In this document: positions 1 to 6,733 of the stretch, one piece after another | How positions within the stretch are numbered: the stretch's first letter is position 1 | How the letters are laid out: every line of letters starts with the position of its first letter | Translations under genes and position numbers: made by a program | Notes under the pieces: generated by a model | Databases searched by the model: none | What the model saw: the letters and a program-made list of their open reading frames with translations, nothing else | Told to the model about the DNA's origin: nothing | NCBI GenBank assembly: GCA_028281495.1 | Contig: JANQJU010000056.1 | Coordinates: 1 to 33,480 of the forward strand | From: SAR324 cluster bacterium | GTDB taxonomy: Bacteria > SAR324 > NAC60-12 | Direction: 5' to 3' | DNA length: 33,480 bases

Positions 1-248
1 CACGGATGTTTTCCCTCAGCCGTAACCAATTTCTATAATGGGGATGCCACCTCGCAGCCCTTATTAAAAACCATCCACAAGATGATGGAAGCCAAAGAAG
101 CTGAGGGATCAACGATATGAAGAAACCCAAGGCCTAGCCTTACGGTGGCTGCTGTGCCGCATCGGAGAAACCTTGGAAGCAACGAATTATTAGCGCGCTG
201 GAGGTTGCCCATTGGACCTTTCACGACGCGCTCGATGCGCTCATCTGA
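1..248 (+). pseudogene. Decayed 3' end of an unrecognised protein gene, two frameshifts
   Basis: Protein-like reading runs through all three plus-strand frames in order. Frame 1 is open from the window edge and ends ...KMMEAKEAEGSTI before a TGA at 118-120. Frame 2 continues EETQGLALRWLLCRIGETLEATNY to a TAG at 191-193 (EETQGLALRWLL at 119-154). Frame 3 continues SALEVAHWTFHDALDALI to a TGA at 246-248. Removing one base near 118 and one near 190 joins the three pieces into about 80 residues of ordinary-looking protein. This is what two single-base insertions in a former gene would give. I do not recognise the family. Sequencing error in a live gene is the main alternative. The minus-strand open frame across 33-224 looks like a shadow of this reading. 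Confidence 0.42.
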
Positions 249-250
249 AA

Positions 251-267
251 CCGAACACGCGTTTCGG
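251..267 (-). terminator. Weak hairpin downstream of the HAD hydrolase
   Basis: CCGAA at 251-255 pairs with TTCGG at 263-267 around a 7-base loop. On the minus strand the stem is followed by TTTC, so it could end transcription from the HAD gene whose stop is at 289. The stem is short and the T tract poor, so this is tentative. Confidence 0.22.
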
Positions 268-288
268 CTCCATTCAAAATAGGAAGGC

Positions 289-942
289 TTATAAGTTTTC
301 TGTGAGTTCTAGCAATGAGTGAATGACCAATGGATAGTGAGCTTTGAGGTTCGGGTACGATTGATGACCCGCCGCCACCAACACACAATCGATTCCCAAC
401 GCCTGGGCGACTTCCAAATCATGGGTGGTGTCACCAATCATCACCACCGTTTTGGGATCGATGCGATGTTCTTCCAAAAGTCGATGGCCGTTTTCCACTT
501 TGGAAGTGGCATAATGATGGTCAAGACCTATCAATTGAGTGAAGTAGGGGCGTAGCTGATAATGGTCGATGATGGCATCCAATCCCTTTTGTTCGGAGGC
601 AGACAAAATGTATTGTTGGATCCCCTGTTGTTGGAACGAGGCAAGAATTTCAGGGACTTGACCATGAAGTTGGCATTCGAATTGGCGTCTATAAAACTCA
701 CCAGCATACTCCGTCACCAGTTCAGAAAAAAAGGGTTCGCTTGTGTCGACTCCGATGCGTCCATAAAAGTCTTTCACGGGGAAGTCGAATTCATCTAAGT
801 AACCTTGGAGCGTCATGGGGGGATAATTGCGTTCTTGCAGTACGCGATTCATCACTTCTACGGTAAGCCAGGCGTCATGGAGCAAGGTTCCATTCCAGTC
901 CCAGATGATATGTTGCAAGGATTTTCCAGGGAATAAAGACAT
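289..942 (-). CDS. HAD-superfamily hydrolase, phosphoglycolate phosphatase-like
   Basis: Predicted cytosolic phosphohydrolase of 217 aa. The HAD motifs appear in order: motif I D15-W-N17-G-T, motif II serine in YILSAS, motif III lysine in TSKVENG, motif IV in MIGDTTHDLEVA. The helical insert between motifs I and II is the cap seen in the phosphoglycolate phosphatase/beta-phosphoglucomutase group. The usual second Asp of DxD is Asn here (DWNGT), a variant I know from some HAD hydrolases; it removes the standard acid/base residue, so the activity may differ. I chose the ATG at 940-942 because AGGAG (949-953, minus strand) lies 6 bases upstream; the longer start at 963 has no such site. It is divergent from the MFS gene. 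The substrate cannot be read from the sequence. Confidence 0.85.
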   Translation of the reverse strand: MSLFPGKSLQHIIWDWNGTLLHDAWLTVEVMNRVLQERNYPPMTLQGYLDEFDFPVKDFYGRIGVDTSEPFFSELVTEYAGEFYRRQFECQLHGQVPEILASFQQQGIQQYILSASEQKGLDAIIDHYQLRPYFTQLIGLDHHYATSKVENGHRLLEEHRIDPKTVVMIGDTTHDLEVAQALGIDCVLVAAGHQSYPNLKAHYPLVIHSLLELTENL

Positions 943-1021
943 TCGAGTCTCCTGTGGTCTCATTGTGATTTTACGATGGATCGGGTGAAGAAATGCGGGG
1001 ATGCCATCTTCTCAAGGGGAT

Positions 1022-1056
1022 AAAACAAACCGATGGGCATGCAGAATGTGCATCGG
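1022..1056 (-). terminator. Terminator-like hairpin in the leader of the HAD gene
   Basis: CCGATG (1030-1035) pairs with CATCGG (1051-1056), with a further 4-bp inner stem (GCAT/ATGT) after one mismatch. Read on the minus strand the hairpin is followed by TTTGTTTTA, the layout of an intrinsic terminator. It lies 88 bases upstream of the HAD start, so it would act as an attenuator or as insulation from minus-strand transcription entering from the right. Confidence 0.4.
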
Positions 1057-1234
1057 CAAACAAATTCGTAAACACAAATTAACAAACACGGAGGATAAAT
1101 GACATGGAGAATGATTTTCTGGTAAAAAGCCTCCGACCCCTTTTTATATTTGATAATTCGTTGATGGAATTATTGATAGTGAGCCAACCCACATATCCGA
1201 TAATCGGGTATTGCTTCCGACTGAAAGGACTGAA

Positions 1235-2566
1235 ATGACCAAATCCAACACAGCCACCATGCCCCCTGTGAAAAAGCGAGAAATTTTTGGATGGGCTATG
1301 TTCGACTTTGCCAATTCGAGTTACACGACTGTGGTGATCACGGCGATTTACTCTGTGTTTTTCGTACAATATATCGTGCCTGAAGGGTCAACGTTGCGCG
1401 ATTCGTATTGGTCGATTGCCATGATCTGTTCCACCGTGTTGGCCTTGGTGCTTTCTCCTTTAGTGGGAGCGATTTGTGACTTCAGTGGCTATAAAAAGCG
1501 ATACCTGCTGGGCACCACACTCATTTGTTCCATCGCCACTGCCATGCTGCTAACCGTGGAACCGGGCATGGTGTGGTGGGGGATTTTTTTGCTCACAATC
1601 AGCAATGCGGCGTTTATGCTCAGTGAAAGCCTGTGTGCGAGTTTTTTGTCGGAGCTGGCTACTAAGGACAATATGGGCCTGATTTCTGGTTTGGGATGGG
1701 GCATCGGCTATTTTGGGGGATTGGCGAGTTTGATCACAGTCATGCTCATTGTAACGACGAAGGCTTGGGAGGATGTCGTGCTCTATATCCAACAAAATCA
1801 ATGGGCGATGGTCGCAACGGGACTCTTTTTCTTGCTGTCGGCGTTACCCACGTTTCTCTTGGTTCGAGAACGGGCCAAGCCCAAAGCGGAAGGGGCGTCG
1901 TTGGGTACTTTATGGAAGGCCGGGCTGCGTAGCATGTCGGAATCTTTATCTTTCGTGAAGCAGCACCAAGTGTTGTTTCAATTTTTCATCGCGTTCACTG
2001 TTTACATGGCGGGGATGGATGTGGTGATCAAATTTGTGGGGATCTATGCCACGGATGAACTCAAATTCAACCCCACTGAGATCATCTCCATGTTTTTGAT
2101 TCTACAATTCAGTGCGGCAGGCGGGGCCGTGTTATTCGGTTGGTTGGAAACCAGATTGGGACCCAAGCTGGCGGTGTTGTACACGTTGCTCTTGTGGATG
2201 GTAGGAACCTTATCTGTTATCTTTTTAGGGCCTTTGTCTTCTTTGATCGGAGCAGCTCCGAAAGCAACCTTTTTGGGAATCGCGTTAATTGCCGGGACGG
2301 CCATTGGTGCGACACAAAGCACCAGCCGAGCGGTAGTGGGATTGTTGGCTCCTGTAGAAAATGCAGCTCAGGTTTTTGGATTCTGGGGCATGTTTGGACG
2401 CTTGGCCACAATCTTAGGAATGAGTTATGGCTTCGTTTCTGACTTTCTGGATTCGCGTCGGTTGGCATTGCTCGTGGTGCTGGGTTTTTTCGCAGTAGGG
2501 GCGCTCCTGTTGCTGCGGATTCCATTTCACAAGGTAGGACAAGACAAGGGTCGTGTTTCAACCTAA
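1235..2566 (+). CDS. MFS transporter, UMF1 / Atg22-like family
   Basis: Integral inner-membrane protein of 443 aa, the usual size for a 12-helix MFS carrier. The start of the first helix, GWAMFDFANSSYTTVV, matches the W-x-x-x-D-F-A-N-S signature of the UMF1 family (bacterial relatives of the yeast vacuolar effluxer Atg22). Hydrophobic segments recur along the chain; the central loop RERAKPKAEG marks the joint between the two halves. I chose the ATG at 1235 because AAGGA (1225-1229) sits 5 bases upstream; an upstream in-frame TTG at 1211 has no better site. The substrate is unknown, as for most bacterial members. A perfect 19-bp palindrome spans the stop codon. Confidence 0.9.
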   Translation: MTKSNTATMPPVKKREIFGWAMFDFANSSYTTVVITAIYSVFFVQYIVPEGSTLRDSYWSIAMICSTVLALVLSPLVGAICDFSGYKKRYLLGTTLICSIATAMLLTVEPGMVWWGIFLLTISNAAFMLSESLCASFLSELATKDNMGLISGLGWGIGYFGGLASLITVMLIVTTKAWEDVVLYIQQNQWAMVATGLFFLLSALPTFLLVRERAKPKAEGASLGTLWKAGLRSMSESLSFVKQHQVLFQFFIAFTVYMAGMDVVIKFVGIYATDELKFNPTEIISMFLILQFSAAGGAVLFGWLETRLGPKLAVLYTLLLWMVGTLSVIFLGPLSSLIGAAPKATFLGIALIAGTAIGATQSTSRAVVGLLAPVENAAQVFGFWGMFGRLATILGMSYGFVSDFLDSRRLALLVVLGFFAVGALLLLRIPFHKVGQDKGRVST

Positions 2567-2577
2567 AGTTTAGGTTG
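2559..2577. repeat. Perfect 19-bp palindrome across the MFS stop codon
   Basis: CAACCTAAA, one central G, then TTTAGGTTG. As RNA it would fold as a 7-bp stem with a 5-base loop. No T tract follows, so it is not a classical terminator. It includes the TAA stop at 2564-2566. Confidence 0.6.
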
Positions 2578-2637
2578 GGATATTCTTCTACCTCCACTGT
2601 CTCAATCCCATTGTTTCATCATCCCTCGATACACTTT

Positions 2638-2652
2638 GTTACACCTTGTTAC
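2638..2652 (-). promoter_or_regulatory. Candidate CpxR-type box, GTTAC-N5-GTTAC
   Basis: Two GTTAC half-sites, 2638-2642 and 2648-2652, are separated by exactly 5 bases, part of a 10-bp tandem (acactttgtt/acaccttgtt, 2631-2650). The known enterobacterial CpxR box is GTAAA-N5-GTAAA, whose reverse complement is TTTAC-N5-TTTAC. Each half-site here matches 4 of 5 bases with the right spacing. It lies about 45-60 bases upstream of the start expected from the -10 at 2685, a normal activator position. Confidence 0.45.
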
Positions 2653-2684
2653 AGCCTAGAAAAGCTTCTCTTGCCTCCTCTCCC

Positions 2685-2690
2685 TATAAT
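2685..2690 (+). promoter_or_regulatory. Candidate -10 element for the Cpx-like operon
   Basis: A consensus TATAAT lies 127 bases upstream of the lipoprotein start and 32 bases after the candidate CpxR box. No good -35 is visible at the right distance, which fits an activator-dependent promoter. Confidence 0.4.
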
Positions 2691-2816
2691 GCAATCGTGG
2701 ATTGAGACACAGTCTGCTTTGTCATACCCAGGATTTCTTGGAAGAGTGTGACTCGTTTGAGAAATTTTCCAAAATGGGAACTTTAGAAATCAACATCTTT
2801 AGTTGCAGGAGGTACT

Positions 2817-3254
2817 ATGCGTCGAAAATGGACAGGAGCCTTGATGGCTCTTTTGATCGGAATGGTGGTTTTGGCCGGATGCCGACACCGGACTCCCGAA
2901 GCACGGGCAGACCGTGCCGTGGAACATATTGCCGATGAATTGGATTTGAATGCCAGCCAGCGGGCACAATTGGATCGCACCAAAGCGATGATGCTGGACA
3001 AACGAAAAGAAGTTCTAGAAGTTTGGAATACGGTGATGAATGAATTGATCGCCCAAATGAAACAGGAACGCATCGATCAAACCAAACTGAACGCGGTAAT
3101 CGACGAAAGCAAAGCCAAATTGAGTGCCATGTCTCCCGACTTTGTCAGCCACTTGGCAGAGTTTCATGCCAGTTTGAACGAGGAACAGCGGTCCCAGATC
3201 ATTGAGCGATTGGAAAAAATCAAAGAGCGGCGGCAACGACGTTTCGGGAGCTGA
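2817..3254 (+). CDS. Spy/CpxP-like lipoprotein, envelope stress
   Basis: A 145-aa exported protein. The N-terminus MRRKW, a hydrophobic stretch and the lipobox L19-A-G-C22 predict a lipoprotein anchored by Cys22. The mature part is charged and helical, with two L-N-x-x-Q motifs (LNASQ near residue 44, LNEEQ near 120), close to the LTxxQ motif of Spy and CpxP. CpxP dampens the Cpx sensor and Spy is a periplasmic chaperone. Its place as first gene before a CpxR-like regulator and a sensor kinase supports a feedback or chaperone role. AGGAGG (2807-2812) precedes the ATG by 4 bases. Classical CpxP and Spy are soluble, so the lipid anchor is a variation. Family level is fairly secure; exact role is inferred. 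Confidence 0.78.
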   Translation: MRRKWTGALMALLIGMVVLAGCRHRTPEARADRAVEHIADELDLNASQRAQLDRTKAMMLDKRKEVLEVWNTVMNELIAQMKQERIDQTKLNAVIDESKAKLSAMSPDFVSHLAEFHASLNEEQRSQIIERLEKIKERRQRRFGS

Positions 3255-3283
3255 TCGTACCCCGCAATCACAATGGATAAGGT

Positions 3284-3970
3284 ATGAGAGCCACACTACT
3301 CATTATTGATGACGATGAAAAACTGAATGGATTGCTCCAAGATTTTCTGTCCGATTTCGGATTTGAAGTGATCACAGCCGCGCATCCGAAACGTGGTTTG
3401 GAACGCTTGGAACAAGAAAACCCTGATTTGATCATATTGGATGTCATGCTGCCCAGCATGGATGGCTTTGAGGTCTGTAAAACGATTCGGCAAACTCACT
3501 CCACCCCCATTGTAATGCTCACAGCCCGAGGTGAGGTGATGGATCGGGTGGTGGGGTTGGAATTGGGAGCCGATGACTATTTACCCAAGCCCTTCGAGCC
3601 AAGAGAGCTGGTCGCTCGCATCCAATCGGTCCTCCGGAGGGTGCAACCTCAAGAAAACAATTCTTCCCATCTCGACTTTGGGGGGCTGTCTATTGATTTG
3701 GCCAAACACAAAGTGGAGTTGGAGGGAGAAACGGTCGAACTGACCACGATGGAATTCGCTGCCTTGGCCTTGCTGGTGCAACATGCTGGCACGGTGCTGA
3801 ATCGTGATCAGATTTTGGAGGAACTTCGTGGGATTGAATGTGATGCTTTCAATCGGTCGGTGGACATCACAATGAGCCGATTGCGCAACAAACTTCGTGA
3901 TGATCCAAAACATCCTCGGTTTATCAAAACCGTCTGGGGTACTGGTTACATGTTCATTGGAAATGAGTAG
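3284..3970 (+). CDS. cpxR: OmpR/CpxR-type response regulator
   Basis: A 228-aa DNA-binding regulator. The receiver domain (1-120) has the acidic pair D10-D11, phosphoacceptor D53 (ILDVMLP), T80 and K102. The C-terminal winged helix (about 130-226) contains the OmpR-type stretch DITMSRLRNKLRDD and the wing motif GTGYMF. The run GLELGADDYLPKPF followed by RELVARI closely resembles CpxR as I know it. It lies 29 bases after the lipoprotein gene and its last 8 bases overlap the kinase start (ATGAGTAG), indicating translational coupling. It probably regulates its own operon through the GTTAC repeat at 2638-2652. Assignment to the OmpR family is firm; the name cpxR rests on similarity and context. 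Confidence 0.87.
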   Translation: MRATLLIIDDDEKLNGLLQDFLSDFGFEVITAAHPKRGLERLEQENPDLIILDVMLPSMDGFEVCKTIRQTHSTPIVMLTARGEVMDRVVGLELGADDYLPKPFEPRELVARIQSVLRRVQPQENNSSHLDFGGLSIDLAKHKVELEGETVELTTMEFAALALLVQHAGTVLNRDQILEELRGIECDAFNRSVDITMSRLRNKLRDDPKHPRFIKTVWGTGYMFIGNE

Positions 3971-5294
3971 AATCGTGCAATCTCACTGGTTAGGAAAGTT
4001 ATTCGGTTCTATCTTCACCCGGCTATTGTTGGTGCTGATCCTCACGGGGCTTTGTATCAACATGCTGGTGGGTGGATTTTTCCGCCATTTTTATGCTTCT
4101 CAAAAAGCTTTATTTCAAACCAACCTGACCCAGTATGCGAGTTACCTCGTCCAAGATTTAGGCTCCCCACCCAACTTTGAACGGGCCCAAGCCTTATCTG
4201 CTGAGCTCGCCATAGGCATTGGTTACGAAGGCCTCGAATCGACCTGGACCACTTCTGAAGAAATTGTCTCGATTGACACCTATCGCAAACACGTGTGGCG
4301 ACGCCATAAAGCCAACCTCGTTGGAGAATACCATGACCATTATTTTCTCCTGTTCAACCAGGGACCGGATCAATTTGTGTTTGTGATTGATGAAATCGAC
4401 GACACGCGTCAGACCTTGTTTGTCCTCGGTTTGTTGGTATTGCTCACAGTGGTACTGGGGATTGCGTATTGGGCCATTCGGCGCATCTTGCATCCCATTC
4501 GGTGGCTCAATGAAGGGGTACAGCAGATCAGTCAGGGCAACTTGAATCATGAGGTGCCTGCTCGTCGGGTGGATGAATTGGGAGACCTCGCGCGAGCCTT
4601 CAATGCAATGACGGCGCGTATTCGCCACATGCTGCGTAGCAAAGAACAATTGCTTCTGGATGTGAGCCACGAACTGCGTTCGCCGCTCACGCGAGTGAAA
4701 GTGGCTTTGGAATTCATGTCTAAGAACAAAATCCGTCAGAATATCCACGAAGATATTAGTGAAATGGAAACCATGATTGGGGAAATCTTGGAAAACGCCC
4801 GACTGCGTAGCGAGCATGGACACCTTGAAGTGCAGCCGGTGAACCTGATGGATCTTATCAAACAAGAAACGGAGGGCCTCACCTGCCAAGCTCCGGGGAT
4901 CGATTTACAGTGGCTTCCTCAAGAAGTGATGCTGCCGCTGGATACAGATCGGGTCTGTATCGTGTTGAAGAATATTTTGAGCAATGCTCTCAAATATTCG
5001 GATGCCGAAAAACGCTCGGTCAAAGTCACTTATGAAAGCCAAAATGAATTTGCCGTGTTGCATATCCGGGATTTTGGAGCAGGCATTCCCCCAGAAGAAT
5101 TGCCTTATATTTTCGAACCCTTTTATCGGGTGGATAAATCGCGTTCCAAAGATACCGGTGGTTACGGCTTAGGTTTGAATTTGTGTAAAACGATTATGGA
5201 TGCCCACCATGGGAAAATTGAAGTAGAAAGCACATTGGGTGAGGGCACCCAAGTGTCTTTGTTTTTTCCCAAGGTGTTGACAGCATCGCAATAA
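3963..5294 (+). CDS. cpxA: Sensor histidine kinase, CpxA-like
   Basis: A 443-aa inner-membrane kinase. Membrane segments lie at about 15-37 and 150-172, enclosing a periplasmic sensor of about 110 residues. Then come a HAMP linker (about 172-225), the H-box DVSH236ELRSPLTRVK, the N-box NILSNALKYSD, the G1 box DFGAGIPPEE, the F-box FEPFYRVDKS and the G2 box GGYGLGLNLCK. All catalytic motifs are intact, so it should autophosphorylate H236 and pass phosphate to D53 of the upstream regulator. I chose the ATG at 3963, which overlaps the regulator's stop, over longer in-frame starts that would run deep into the regulator gene. The stimulus is inferred from the Spy/CpxP-like neighbour. Confidence 0.87.
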   Translation: MSRIVQSHWLGKLFGSIFTRLLLVLILTGLCINMLVGGFFRHFYASQKALFQTNLTQYASYLVQDLGSPPNFERAQALSAELAIGIGYEGLESTWTTSEEIVSIDTYRKHVWRRHKANLVGEYHDHYFLLFNQGPDQFVFVIDEIDDTRQTLFVLGLLVLLTVVLGIAYWAIRRILHPIRWLNEGVQQISQGNLNHEVPARRVDELGDLARAFNAMTARIRHMLRSKEQLLLDVSHELRSPLTRVKVALEFMSKNKIRQNIHEDISEMETMIGEILENARLRSEHGHLEVQPVNLMDLIKQETEGLTCQAPGIDLQWLPQEVMLPLDTDRVCIVLKNILSNALKYSDAEKRSVKVTYESQNEFAVLHIRDFGAGIPPEELPYIFEPFYRVDKSRSKDTGGYGLGLNLCKTIMDAHHGKIEVESTLGEGTQVSLFFPKVLTASQ

Positions 5295-5316
5295 CCTTAC
5301 AGTGACAAGGAGTGCC

Positions 5317-5670
5317 ATGAAAAAAAGATGGATTGGAGTGCTATTGATTGGAATTAGCGTTGGTTGGGGAATGGGAATGCTGTGGCATTCCTACATGCAC
5401 CCCGAAATCGGACAGGATGTTGCCCCATCGGCCACTTTTGCAGTATTTCAGCAGGGCGATCACGGAGAAACGGGAAATTGGTATCGAGTGGAAGGTGAAT
5501 TTGCGACCCCTCCTTCCCCCGGATCCATTCTTCAACGATTTTGGGACAATATGAACTCTGCCGCTGCCATCCCGGACAGCACGGCTCCTTCCACATTTGC
5601 TTCTACAAATGCATCGCCAGCAAACACCAAAGTTCCGGGTAAATCGATCGATAAAAAAGGACTGCTGTAG
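5317..5670 (+). CDS. Small membrane-anchored protein after the Cpx-like kinase
   Basis: A 117-aa unrecognised protein. A positively charged start (MKKRW) and one hydrophobic segment (about 6-25) predict a signal anchor or signal peptide. No cysteine or known domain is visible. AAGGAG (5307-5312) sits 4 bases before the ATG, and the gene starts 22 bases after the kinase stop, so it is probably the last gene of the operon. Its final 139 bases overlap, tail to tail, the conserved 3' end of the FAD oxidoreductase on the other strand. The C-terminal part encoded there is low-complexity (rich in Ser, Ala, Thr, Pro), suggesting the reading frame runs on into its neighbour. Existence is supported by the ribosome site and position only. 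Confidence 0.5.
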   Translation: MKKRWIGVLLIGISVGWGMGMLWHSYMHPEIGQDVAPSATFAVFQQGDHGETGNWYRVEGEFATPPSPGSILQRFWDNMNSAAAIPDSTAPSTFASTNASPANTKVPGKSIDKKGLL

Positions 5671-6578
5671 AATCGGTAGGGCTGACTGTAGCGCCAGCGA
5701 TGTACCTGTGCTTTTACCACCTCTCCCGTTACCCACGGCGAAGCCGCTTCCATTAATGTTTGGATGAGGGCTTTGTCGTCGGCTTCCCAATGCGATTGAC
5801 TGAACTCCGGACCAGCGTGCAGGGTGACTGTATGCTCTGCTGAGGACACCCCTTTGGCCCCATTGTCAGCGATCCATGATAAAGGATCCCCATTCAGCCA
5901 CATCCCTCCTGGTTCTGGAATGTCGACAGGCGCCTTCCCTGCTAAATTTTCCAACAAGGCGAGTACTGCAATACATGGATGGTAAGCGATGGTTTCTAAT
6001 TCACCGCGGATATCCGAAGGAATTTGGATTTGAGATTGATCGAGCAATTCCAAGGCTTGTGGAATGGGTTGGGTGAACACCATCACATCGCTGCGGTACT
6101 TTCGCATGGGGTGGATTTCTGCGGTCCAAAACGTTTCTTCCCAGGTGACTTTCGTCACACGAGAGGCTGTAAACGTCCAGAGAGGATCGGCCAAGCTTTT
6201 GGCAATCGAACGCATATTCGGGACCCCTCGATAACGAGGCTCCCCATTGGCCTTCAAGGAGCCATCGGCAGTTCGAAACCCCTGAGACCATTCAGTGACC
6301 GTTCCAGCAGTTTTCCACGCCGCCACCCAAGCCTGAAATTTTGGATCCCGTGCGGTGAAATATTGCGCTCCATAATCGAAAACTCCTTCAGGTGGAATGC
6401 GTCGTGTCGCCATTCGTCCACCGATGCCTCGGCCTTTGTCGAGTACTGTCGTTTGGATTCCGTGTTGTCGTAGAATTTTGGCAAGAGTGAGTCCCGCCAT
6501 CCCTCCTCCAACGCAAGTACAAGAAAAAGGATAGGTGGATTTTGAAGCGGGAGTGCGTGTCTCAGTTTCGGGGGGCAT
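5532..6578 (-). CDS. FAD/NAD(P)-dependent amine-oxidase-like oxidoreductase (renalase-like)
   Basis: A 348-aa flavoprotein. The N-terminal dinucleotide fold reads CVGGGMAGLTLAKIL (G24-G-G26-x-x-G29), followed by the acidic end of strand 2 (VLDKGRGIGGRMATRR). DYGAQYFTARDP and the C-terminal FAD-contact motif GDAFVEANVEGAVLSG are typical of the COG3380/renalase-like branch. The substrate is unknown. AAGGAG lies 8 bases before the ATG. The first 15 or so residues are polar and poorly conserved in appearance, so an internal start cannot be excluded. The last 139 bases overlap the small plus-strand gene; the conserved FAD motif lies in this overlap, so this strand is the constrained one. A 19-bp tandem repeat lies just upstream. 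Confidence 0.85.
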   Translation of the reverse strand: MPPETETRTPASKSTYPFSCTCVGGGMAGLTLAKILRQHGIQTTVLDKGRGIGGRMATRRIPPEGVFDYGAQYFTARDPKFQAWVAAWKTAGTVTEWSQGFRTADGSLKANGEPRYRGVPNMRSIAKSLADPLWTFTASRVTKVTWEETFWTAEIHPMRKYRSDVMVFTQPIPQALELLDQSQIQIPSDIRGELETIAYHPCIAVLALLENLAGKAPVDIPEPGGMWLNGDPLSWIADNGAKGVSSAEHTVTLHAGPEFSQSHWEADDKALIQTLMEAASPWVTGEVVKAQVHRWRYSQPYRFYSSPFLSIDLPGTLVFAGDAFVEANVEGAVLSGMAAAEFILSQNR

Positions 6579-6609
6579 TTGTCATTCTCCTTGTTATCAC
6601 TCAATCCAA

Positions 6610-6723
6610 TAAAATATTGATCTCACTATAGAATATTAGCCTCGTCGCAGAACATTAGTCTTGTCGTAGAATATTGGCCTCGTCGCAGAACATTAGTCCT
6701 GTCGTAGAATATTGGCCTCGTCG
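6610..6723. repeat. 19-bp tandem repeat, six units, alternating two types
   Basis: Five clear 19-bp units run 6629-6723. Units 1, 3 and 5 are tagaatatt(a/g)gcctcgtcg; units 2 and 4 are cagaacattagtc(t/c)tgtcg, giving a 38-bp higher-order period. A sixth, degenerate unit (12 of 19 matches) occupies 6610-6628. The array fills most of the space between mannonate dehydratase and the FAD oxidoreductase, ending 31 bases before the latter's start codon. Confidence 0.9.
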
Positions 6724-6733
6724 TAAACTTATT

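Noticed and set aside
33..224. 63-aa minus-strand open frame
   Set aside because: It lies antisense to the three-frame gene remnant, has no ribosome site and shows no family features.
4194..4889. 231-aa minus-strand open frame opposite the sensor kinase
   Set aside because: Shadow of the well-conserved HAMP and H-box coding region.
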